Shown: in pieces, positions 1 to 6,700 of the stretch
How positions within the stretch are numbered: position 1 is the first letter of the stretch
Layout: every line of letters starts with the position of its first letter
DNA from: JAHDFB01 sp964607315
GTDB lineage: Bacteria > Bacteroidota > Bacteroidia > Chitinophagales > Saprospiraceae
Length of the DNA stretch: 6,770 nucleotides
Assembly: GCA_964607315.1 (NCBI GenBank)
Contig: CAZSKA010000214.1
Location: 1-6,770, forward strand
Direction: 5' to 3'
The notes under the pieces: generated by a model
The model's input: the letters and a program-made list of their open reading frames with translations, nothing else
Database searches by the model: none
Told to the model about the DNA's origin: nothing
Translations under genes and position numbers: made by a program

Positions 1-717
1 TATTGATTCCGTTCTTCGTTGAGTTGGGGGGCTACTTGCATTAAAAGTAGTTATGTGTTTAACTTCTATATTAATAGGGAAACTCTTTACAGTATCTATC
101 ATGGACCGTTCCTTATCCATATTCTTCACTTTGAATTGTTGGCGGACTCTACTATTTAATCCTGTAAAGGCTTTTACGTCTTTTGAAAACGCAGGACTTG
201 CGTTGATCAAATAATGTGTGGAATCTGCATTATAAGCTTCAATTTTAAAGGCATAAATGATAGGTTGAAAATTATTATCTGCAACACTTATATGGATAGG
301 GTCAGAATCTTCAGCTATATTTTGATACGACTTAGTTCTGAGTAAAATTTTATCGTTCTTCTTCTCCCATGTTACCAGCTGCTCCCCTACCTTAGAACCA
401 GCATTTAAGAAAGGACTAAGGTTAGATGGAATTTTAGCAATTCTTGAAACCAACAACATATCCTTCCCTAGCATATCTTGACCTATTTCAAAATAGTATT
501 TCCCTTCTTGAAAATGTACATCAAACATACCTTCATCTGAAACGACATCCTTTTTTAAGAATTCCTTGATTGATTTAGGTTTTTTAGTTTTTGGTTTTGC
601 ATCTGCAGGTTTCTGAACAGCAGCTTTAGATTTTTTACCAAATACCTGAGCAGAAGTGCTTGTAGAAGTAAATAGAAATACACTAATGAAGAGAAAAAGA
701 AGAGTATTATTACGCAT
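1..717 (-). CDS. Zinc-dependent metalloprotease, DUF5118/DUF5117 type, N-terminal part (truncated by window edge)
   Basis: The frame is open from an ATG at 717-715 to base 1 (239 codons, no stop), so the C-terminal part lies outside the window. The first 23 residues form a signal peptide: MRNN, a Leu/Phe-rich core, then TSTSA before Gln24, which suggests export by Sec. A Lys/Pro/Ala-rich linker follows at about residues 28-52. From about residue 57 the sequence (GMFDVHFQEGKYYFEIG, then LGKDMLLVSRIAK) resembles the DUF5118 to DUF5117 transition of Bacteroidota secreted metalloproteases. The last visible part (VKSFPINIEVKH, TTFNASSPP) also fits DUF5117. In this family the HExxH zinc site is far downstream, so catalytic competence cannot be judged here. 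The family is usually several hundred residues longer. It is separated by 878 bp from the lipoprotein gene upstream, so co-transcription is doubtful. I found no convincing -7 box before it. The family call is from remembered motifs; the frame and signal peptide are read directly. Confidence 0.85.
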   Translation of the reverse strand, partial: MRNNTLLFLFISVFLFTSTSTSAQVFGKKSKAAVQKPADAKPKTKKPKSIKEFLKKDVVSDEGMFDVHFQEGKYYFEIGQDMLGKDMLLVSRIAKIPSNLSPFLNAGSKVGEQLVTWEKKNDKILLRTKSYQNIAEDSDPIHISVADNNFQPIIYAFKIEAYNADSTHYLINASPAFSKDVKAFTGLNSRVRQQFKVKNMDKERSMIDTVKSFPINIEVKHITTFNASSPPTQRRTESI

Positions 718-895
718 AATATAGAGGGTTTAATTGCTTATAAAGAGGAAAACGAGATTGATGAATATATGCTAAAAGACGTCTTTCCAAAGATGCTAAA
801 GTACGTAAAGTTGTAAAATCCTACAAAAAATTAAAGTGCTTGTTTGAATTAAACTCTCATTTTGACAATAGAATATCTATTTTGGTGAAAAATAA

Positions 896-912
896 TTTGG
901 GTTTACCCCAAA
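896..912. repeat. Short inverted repeat TTTGGG/CCCAAA
   Basis: TTTGGG at 896-901 pairs with CCCAAA at 907-912 around a 5-nt loop, and AT-rich flanks add partial pairing. The same six-base arms are used by the palindrome at 961-980, about 50 bp away. There is no T-tract on either side, so a standard intrinsic terminator is unlikely. Confidence 0.5.
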
Positions 913-960
913 ATAATAACAACATAAGGTATTTTCAGTTTTCAACTTCTTTCCAGTAAT

Positions 961-980
961 CTTTGGGCTCGAGCCCAAAG
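961..980. repeat. Perfect 20-bp palindrome with adjacent A-tract
   Basis: CTTTGGGCTC is followed immediately by its exact reverse complement GAGCCCAAAG, giving a GC-rich island centred on CTCGAG in AT-rich DNA. Eight A residues follow at 981-988 on the plus strand. As RNA it would form an 8-bp stem with a four-base loop on either strand. On the minus strand, the direction of all genes here, the T-run comes before the hairpin rather than after it, which argues against an intrinsic terminator for the lipoprotein transcript. A dimeric-protein binding site or a small-element remnant are alternatives. Confidence 0.75.
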
Positions 981-1013
981 AAAAAAAACTAATTCAAGCA
1001 TACATCTTATTCC

Positions 1014-1053
1014 AGAAATTGATTCCGTAACCAAGGTTATGCAATAAATTTCT
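1014..1053. repeat. 40-bp imperfect palindrome
   Basis: The outer arms AGAAATT (1014-1020) and AATTTCT (1047-1053) match exactly. The inner core TAACC-AA-GGTTA (1028-1039) is also perfect. Between them ATT/AAT and one C-G pair also match, plus one G-T. By hand, about 17 of 19 positions pair, counting the G-T. The function is unknown. Confidence 0.5.
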
Positions 1054-1058
1054 ACCTT

Positions 1059-1101
1059 TTAGAATGACTTTTCACTTTCCAAATCTATTACCTCATTCTA
1101 A
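1059..1101. repeat. 9-bp inverted repeat TTAGAATGA/TCATTCTAA
   Basis: TTAGAATGA at 1059-1067 and its exact reverse complement at 1093-1101 flank a 25-nt interior. The repeat sits directly beside the solo mobile-repeat end at 1104-1117, and could be part of the same degraded element. Confidence 0.45.
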
Positions 1102-1103
1102 CC

Positions 1104-1117
1104 TTAAATTGGTATTA
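1104..1117. repeat. Solo copy of the MITE terminal sequence
   Basis: TTAAATTGGTATTA here is the exact reverse complement of the left end of the hairpin element at 1312-1325. Its first 12 bases are identical to the right end at 1464-1475. I found no partner end to the left within a comparable distance, so it may be the remaining end of an older, eroded copy. Confidence 0.5.
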
Positions 1118-1311
1118 CAACCAAAACGAAAGAGATTAGCACACTCATTTTTGGATAAACATTTTTCAAAAGGAATAAAAGAATGTGCATAAAGCAGGTT
1201 AAAATGCACTTAAGAATGGAAAAGAAATGGGCAAATTAATACTTTGATCTTTTTATTAGGAATTGCCTTGAATGAAATGGTGCTTTTTTAAAAATCAACG
1301 TGAATAATAGC

Positions 1312-1477
1312 TAATACCAATTTAATTTCAAAATGTCGTATAAAATTTTGATACTTAATTTTTCTAGTTCGAGTTAAAAAACGTAGGCATAACAGTAGTT
1401 ACGGCGAGGCTTTTTAAGGAAGAAATTGAAAGATTAAGTAAAAATAAATGCGACATTATGGAGTTAAATTGGTATAA
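1312..1477. mobile_element. MITE-like long-hairpin repeat, about 166 bp, non-coding
   Basis: The element starts TAATACCAATTTAA and ends TTAAATTGGTATAA. Its terminal inverted repeats match at 23 of the outer 27 positions, including a shared ATGTCG/CGACAT block (1333-1338 and 1451-1456). With small gaps the pairing continues inward through TACTTAAT/ATTAAGTA to a TTAAAAA/TTTTTAA block, leaving an unpaired centre of roughly 30 bp. The total length, lack of coding capacity and extended inverted repeats fit a miniature inverted-repeat element or a related palindromic repeat. Similar short hairpins ending in ATACCAATT are, as far as I recall, common between genes of marine Bacteroidota, but I cannot check this. 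No clear target-site duplication is visible. The ends are chosen by symmetry and may be off by a few bases. Confidence 0.65.
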
Positions 1478-1595
1478 GTCATATCTTCAGAAACCTACTG
1501 AGTAATTAGGTTTGAATAAAATTGATGGACTAGCCATTATCCACGTTCGTGTGTAATTATGAGTAACGTTTAACTCGCATTGGGTAATAGAAAAT

Positions 1596-2786
1596 CTATT
1601 CCGTACATACTGAAGTTATTTCTGGACTATTATTTTCTAATGTAGGTGTGCCATTAAATACGCTTAACACGATGTCACATGAACCACCACTTCTAGCACT
1701 AGTACAATTGTTCAAAATCAAATTAGCCTCTCCTTCCAATGTTACATTAGCTGGAGTGTCATTAAATCCTTGCACAGCTGAACCACCATCTGATATGTCA
1801 AGAAATTCCCAAATATTTTGTGCATTTTGTTTGTCAATATAAATCCCTTGCCAGAAACCGCTAATTGCTTCTTGACCTCGTATCGTTACATGATTCGACT
1901 GTGATCCTTGAATTAATAAAAATTGATTTTGATTAGCTGTTGAGTTAATAAAAGAACCATTACCCATCACAACATCAACTCCCGCTTCTAAAATTAAGGG
2001 TGCAAATAAATCAATTCCATTTTCAACAAAATAAGGCACATCAATTGCTTCCAATGTTGTCATTGTATTTAATCTATCACTTGTCTCTTGATGCATGCCC
2101 ACCATATTAGTACCATTTTCAGAGAAAGAACAACTTCCTAGATCCATGTCAGAAATAAGATCTTGATCTACTAAAATGGGGAATCGTGAAGATCCTGAAA
2201 TAGAATTGTTTTCAAATTCATCTATAGAACTTGCACTCAAATTTTCTTCAGACAAAACTCCTACATCACCACTATTTATAATATTGCAATTACTCATGGA
2301 TAATCTACCTTGAAAAGTAACTGCAGCATGATTGCTAGTAAATTGTCCAAACACTTCTCCATCTCCAGCATCCTCTATTGTAACGTGTTCTAGCTGATTT
2401 GAACCAGCAGTGCTGTTTATGTAGATTCCTCTCCAAGAAGCTCTTCCCGGATCTGTTCCAGTCATAACGATTGGTGAACCACTATTCCCCAATGCTCTAA
2501 AAATTCCATCATTACTCACTTCTATACTACTTCCTTCTTTGAACTCTATCGTCGTTCCTGGTTCTATTCTAAATATTCCATCTCGAATTTCAAGATCACA
2601 ATCTACTATATAATCTATACCATCAAGATTTTGATTTGTTAAAGTGAAGTCATCATTGTAAAGACAGTCTAATGTGATAGGATTGTTCGAGTTGTTATTT
2701 CCCATTCCATCACCTTGATCTCTGCATGAAATCATCAATACTGCAAGAAATGCAATAAATACGTAATTTAATATTCTTGTATTCAT
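1596..2786 (-). CDS. Beta-helix-type surface or periplasmic lipoprotein with duplicated halves
   Basis: This is a 396-residue protein. The start at 2786 gives a signal sequence (MNTRILNYVF, then a hydrophobic core) ending in a lipobox-like LMIS before Cys21, so it is most likely an SPII-processed lipoprotein. Residues 22-35 are a flexible Gly/Asn/Asp-rich tether; the acidic start (RDQGD) could act as a Bacteroidota surface-export signal, which is inference. The rest has the short alternating strands, Asn-rich turns and phrases such as FRIEPGTTIEF, SWRGIYI and LEHVTIEDAG typical of right-handed parallel beta-helix proteins. The two halves resemble each other at an offset of about 194 residues: SWRGIYI at 117-123 against FWQGIYI at 311-317, each followed by an aromatic or Leu-Glu and a D(A/G)G turn. 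No catalytic residues are recognisable, so adhesion, glycan binding and enzymatic roles all remain open. The gene has its own likely promoter (2853-2860) and candidate operator (2886-2916), directly downstream of the regulator gene. Confidence 0.88.
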   Translation of the reverse strand: MNTRILNYVFIAFLAVLMISCRDQGDGMGNNNSNNPITLDCLYNDDFTLTNQNLDGIDYIVDCDLEIRDGIFRIEPGTTIEFKEGSSIEVSNDGIFRALGNSGSPIVMTGTDPGRASWRGIYINSTAGSNQLEHVTIEDAGDGEVFGQFTSNHAAVTFQGRLSMSNCNIINSGDVGVLSEENLSASSIDEFENNSISGSSRFPILVDQDLISDMDLGSCSFSENGTNMVGMHQETSDRLNTMTTLEAIDVPYFVENGIDLFAPLILEAGVDVVMGNGSFINSTANQNQFLLIQGSQSNHVTIRGQEAISGFWQGIYIDKQNAQNIWEFLDISDGGSAVQGFNDTPANVTLEGEANLILNNCTSARSGGSCDIVLSVFNGTPTLENNSPEITSVCTE

Positions 2787-2852
2787 TAATTATTGGTTTA
2801 AAAAGTAAAAAAATGAATTGGTTTAGTATTTCCAATTCGTCTGAATTTTACA

Positions 2853-2860
2853 CAAAAATA
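2853..2860 (-). promoter_or_regulatory. Likely Bacteroidota -7 promoter box for the lipoprotein gene
   Basis: Read on the minus strand these bases are TATTTTTG, an exact match to the TAnnTTTG consensus of Bacteroidota housekeeping promoters. Transcription would start near 2848, leaving a leader of about 60 nt before the ATG at 2786. No good TTTG -33 element lies at the usual distance, which would fit a promoter that needs an activator. Confidence 0.5.
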
Positions 2861-2885
2861 TATAGTTGTTTTGGTGGAATTCAGG

Positions 2886-2916
2886 TCAATGAATGAATGT
2901 ACCGTTTCAATGAATG
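2886..2916 (-). promoter_or_regulatory. Candidate LytTR operator: 10-bp direct repeat with 11-bp spacer
   Basis: On the minus strand CATTCATTGA occurs twice, at 2916-2907 and 2895-2886, exactly 21 bp apart from start to start, which is two helical turns. LytTR regulators bind direct repeats of about 9-10 bp with 11-13 bp between them; the E. coli YpdB site, as I recall it, is GGCATTTCAT-N11-GGCATTTCAT. The proximal copy would lie about 40 bp upstream of the predicted transcription start, a usual position for an activator. The gene next to it encodes a LytTR regulator. The repeat is seen directly; its role is inferred. Confidence 0.5.
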
Positions 2917-2922
2917 GATTGC

Positions 2923-2998
2923 AATTTACAGTTGACCTTTAGAATTTTATTGCTTAGCGCAAAAACGGAATTTAGAAATGTAGAATTGAATTTACAGT
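2923..2998. repeat. 10-bp direct repeat AATTTACAGT
   Basis: AATTTACAGT occurs at 2923-2932 and again at 2989-2998, 66 bp apart, between the regulator stop codon and the candidate operator. In AT-rich DNA this may be chance. Confidence 0.25.
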
Positions 2999-3011
2999 GC
3001 CTTCTGTCATG

Positions 3012-3728
3012 TTAAATTGAATCGATTTTCTCTTTGAACCAGCTGAAGAAATCTTTCTTTTTGCCCTTTGAAATAGGGATTACGTCACCATTTCTCATAA
3101 GAATGTTTCCACCGTCTGATTTTAATATCTTATTGATGAATTCAAAATGGACAATATGTGTGTTGTGGACTCTGAAAAAGTGATTTTGAGGTAAAATCGC
3201 TTCAACATCTTTGATTGTTTTACTTATGGTGTGTTTCGTAGAAACGGTGATTAAGGTGCTGTAATTTTTATACGACTCTATTCTGATAATGTCTGATTTT
3301 TTAACTACAATCCATCCTTCACTTGTACTCAATGATAACCAGTTTCCTTCCGATTTTGATTTATGTGCTTGTGCGGTTTTTTCAACTCTCGAAATTGCTT
3401 CTTGAAGTTCTTCAGGATCTATTGGCTTAAGCAGATAATGAATAGCACCTTTTTTGAAAGCTTCAATAGCGTATTTATCATGAGCAGTTATAAAAATGAT
3501 TTCTCCTGTATATGTTGGTAACATGTCTAGCATTCTCAGGCCGTTTATATCTGGCATCTGGATGTCTAGAAAAAGAAGATCTGGTTTCAACTCTGAAATA
3601 ATGCGAACACCATCTATAGCATTAGTTGCCATTCCTATGATTTCAATAGGTGAGGGTAAAGCTTCAACCATCATGCGTGTAGTCTCACGACTATGAAGTT
3701 CATCATCAATTATTATAGCTTTCAGCAT
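3012..3728 (-). CDS. LytTR-family response regulator (REC-LytTR)
   Basis: This 238-residue cytoplasmic protein has the usual length for the family. Residues 1-117 form a receiver domain: acidic pair Asp8-Asp9, phospho-acceptor Asp55 in LLFLDIQMP, Thr81 in FITAHD, and Lys101-Pro102 in LLKPID. Residues about 130-235 form a LytTR DNA-binding domain, with IIRIESYKNYS, FFRVHNTHIVH and VIPISKGKKK as its typical segments. All key phosphorylation residues are present, so it should be activated by the kinase. Its ATG lies 15 bp after the stop codon of the sensor gene, which indicates one operon and a cognate pair, as is usual for LytS/LytR-type systems. There is no clear Shine-Dalgarno sequence, as is common in Bacteroidota. 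The candidate direct-repeat site at 2886-2916 is its most obvious local target. I see no strong terminator after it, so some read-through into the lipoprotein gene is possible. Confidence 0.95.
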   Translation of the reverse strand: MLKAIIIDDELHSRETTRMMVEALPSPIEIIGMATNAIDGVRIISELKPDLLFLDIQMPDINGLRMLDMLPTYTGEIIFITAHDKYAIEAFKKGAIHYLLKPIDPEELQEAISRVEKTAQAHKSKSEGNWLSLSTSEGWIVVKKSDIIRIESYKNYSTLITVSTKHTISKTIKDVEAILPQNHFFRVHNTHIVHFEFINKILKSDGGNILMRNGDVIPISKGKKKDFFSWFKEKIDSI

Positions 3729-3743
3729 ATTGATTTTCTGGAG

Positions 3744-6700
3744 TTAATTGTTTTTTATAAATATAATAACTTTTGTGCCTGATTCAAAAGTATCTGAATC
3801 TGCAATATTTAAGTCGTAATGAAGGGCTTCATTTTTATTCATTAAAGCAAACCTTTCTCTGATAATATTTAGACCATAAGATTTGTTTTTATTCAATGCC
3901 GGATCCAAACTATTTTGTGAAGGAGTGGCAAGGCCTACACCATTATCTTCGATTATTATTTGATATTCGTTTTTTGTCTTTTGGATGGCAATATTTAATT
4001 GCTTATTCTCTTTTTTAGAAGGTAAAAGCCCATGCCAAAAGGCATTTTCTACAATTGGTTGAATAACAAAAGGAGGGATTTTAATTTCTTTCCAATAAGC
4101 ATTATCTCCATAATCCGAGTTAAACGTAAATGAATCATCGAAACGTAATTGTTCCAATTGAATGAAGAGTTCAGTCAGATCTATTTCATCTTCAAGATTA
4201 ACTAATGCATGTTCTCCATGATGTAAAGTTGTTCTTAATAATCTTGCAAATTTTGTAATATACTTCAGTCCCTTATCTTTTTCGTCTTTCATGAAAATAT
4301 ATCGAATTGAATTCAGACTATTGAAAATAAAGTGGGGATTCATCTGAGATTTAAGAATCATTGTTTCCAATTGCGCAAAACGCTTATCAATTTCTAATTC
4401 TTTCTTTTGCTTTGAAATATATGATCTGACAATTAACCATATCAACAAGGAACCTGCTAAAATTGCAATAATTTTAGCCAACAGGCTTTCGTACCAGGCA
4501 GGCTGAATAATAATTTTGATAGAAACAGGATCTGTCCATAGCTTGGATGAAGTCTTCATTCGAACTTGGAAGTCATATGTGCCATGATCTATGTTGGTAT
4601 ATTCTTTCTTGAGATCACCTCTATCATTAATCCAGTCCTGATCAATTCCTTTTAGTCGATATTGATATTTTTCTCGATGCGGATCAAAGTAATTAATGGA
4701 ACCATAGGTAAATGAGAAAAAGTTTTCATTGTGTTTAAGTCTGATTTCTTCTTTACCTAAGAGAAGTGAATCTTGTCTTTTATCGTAAAGGCGAAATCCA
4801 GTAATCACAGGTTTTGGAATAGGTTGATTAAACTTCAATAGTTGTTCAATACTTAATTGAAAATAACCTGTGAAATGACCTGCATATAATTGATCATTTT
4901 TTATTTCTAGGACATACGTTGCTCCTGAAATTCCTACTTCTTTACCAAAGTTCTTAATTTCATCAGTTGTTGTATTTACCCAACTTATTCCTTTATCAGT
5001 TGCTATCCATAGGTTTTGATTAGCATCAACTTTGATATCATAAATTCCATTGGTATTAAGTCCGTTTTGTACATTGAAATGTTTTGCAATTCGCTCTTCT
5101 GATTTATTCCACAGGAATATACCATTTGCAGAAGAACCTAACCAAACACTACCTTTACTAGATTGTGCAAGAGTATTAATGGTTCTTATTTCACTTGAAT
5201 GTTCATGAGTAACGTCTTTTGATAGATAGTTTTTAGTGCTTTGGTTCTTTTTGTTATAAATTGACCAACCTTGTTCAGTTGCAATCCATATATCACCTTC
5301 ATAATCTTCTAAAAAATCGACAATATAATCCTGATAGACAATGGGAGGAGTAGATTCATGGTTAAGATGTGTGACTTTTCCTGTTTTTTTATCCAAAATA
5401 AATAGACCATTTCGTTGTCTACCATTCCAAATATCCCCATCACTATCAATAAAAACAGATTCATGACGATATACATCGGATTGACTTAATTCATCAATTT
5501 TCTTTAATCCTGTTGCTGGATGATATTCATACATATGATAAATGTCACTTACAATAATTTTATCACCACCAAGCTTATCCATTGAACGAATGGTTGATCC
5601 ATCTTTAATTTCAAATTCGTGGACTATAATTTCGCCCGTTTGAAGATTTTTCGATTCGATTCCACCGCGAAATCTGTGATAATGTATGTAATTATCTGTG
5701 ACAGCAAGATCTATATGGTAGTGACCTGTTCTATAATCTATAGCCATGTCTGATACATCACAATATTTGTAGATACCTTCTTTTTCTCCGTTTCGATTTA
5801 AGATATAAACACATCCATTTTTCGATCTGTACATTCTACCATATGTCAGATTATTAGGATTATTTCCTTCAATCGAAGCAAGAAAGGTGAGTTCGTGTGT
5901 ATGAATATTTATTAAAGAAAGACCTCCTATAAAAGATAACATGATATGATTATTGTCATAATTTATTACTCCACAGACATTGTTTAATGTTTGATCTTCA
6001 ACCTGACGGAAAATCTCGTACGTTTCTTCTTCAATATTGAATTTCACTAATCCGCCATATGATCCTATCCACAGATTTCCATGATTATCTTGGCACATAT
6101 TTCTTGCCCAAATAGGTACTAATTTATTTCTATTGTACTGACTTTCATGCGTTTTTTGTTCTATTGGTTTTGAAAAAGTAAAAGAGCTGAATTCTCTAGT
6201 CCTAGTATTAAATTTTACCAAGCCTGCTGACGTTGCTAACCAATAGGTATGGTCTTCTTTTCTATGTTTGCTAATACTAACAACTGTGCGTGGTCTATGA
6301 TTTTTCAGTGATTTTTCATCATCAATTGAAAAGTGATCATATTTTCCATTCTTTTTATCATATCGAGTGATTCCTCCATAGAAATATGAGATCCATATAA
6401 AGCCATCTTGATCTTCCCACATACCCCACACATTATCATGAAGTAAGGATTGATCTGTCTCAGGTTCATATGCAAAGTCATATATTTTTTTTCCATTGAT
6501 ATCGAAAACATTAATGCCTTTGTCATAAATGGCAGTCCATATCAAATGGTCTGAATCCAACATTAAAAATGAGATGTTATTTCCATCTATGCTGTTTTTG
6601 TCATCGATGACATTTCTATAGCAATGAATTGTTGATCCACTATATTTGCATAGACCTTTTTCAGTACCAATCCACATAAAGCCTAGAGAATCCTCAATTA

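Larger units (their letters stand above)
718..1595. other. Long non-coding spacer rich in palindromes and mobile-repeat ends
   Basis: No credible gene is present in these 878 bases on either strand; the longest open stretch I noticed is about 42 codons from an ATG at 1064. The left part (718-890) is plain AT-rich DNA, presumably the leader of the metalloprotease gene. From 896 to 1117 there is a run of inverted repeats, listed separately. From 1118 to 1311 I see only weak structure, such as GTGCAT/ATGCAC arms. From 1312 to 1477 there is a MITE-like hairpin. A 7-bp inverted repeat, AAACCTA/TAGGTTT (1491-1497 and 1507-1513), lies just beyond it. Confidence 0.7.

Noticed and set aside
1064..1192. 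A 42-codon open frame on the plus strand starting with ATG in the repeat-rich spacer
   Set aside because: It is short, runs across the palindromes and the solo element end, has no visible ribosome site or promoter and resembles no family I know. A frame of this length is expected by chance in 878 bases over six frames.
1491..1513. AAACCTA/TAGGTTT inverted repeat downstream of the lipoprotein gene, as a terminator
   Set aside because: The 7-bp stem has a 9-nt loop and no T-run after it on either strand. It is noted in the spacer description only.
1586..1600. AATAGA-AAA-TCTATT hairpin overlapping the lipoprotein stop codon, as a terminator
   Set aside because: The stem is six mostly A-T pairs and no T-tract follows on the minus strand. 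It is too weak to call.
1648..1842. 64-codon plus-strand open frame
   Set aside because: It lies wholly inside the lipoprotein gene on the opposite strand, with no family resemblance. It is a shadow frame.
2952..2972. TTGC/GCAA hairpin after the response regulator gene, as a terminator
   Set aside because: There are only four contiguous pairs, and no proper T-tract follows the stem on the minus strand.
3496..3696. 66-codon plus-strand open frame
   Set aside because: It is antisense to the receiver domain of the response regulator, where conserved coding sequence explains the open frame.
6305..6526. 73-codon minus-strand open frame in another frame of the sensor gene
   Set aside because: It is out of frame within strongly supported propeller coding sequence.
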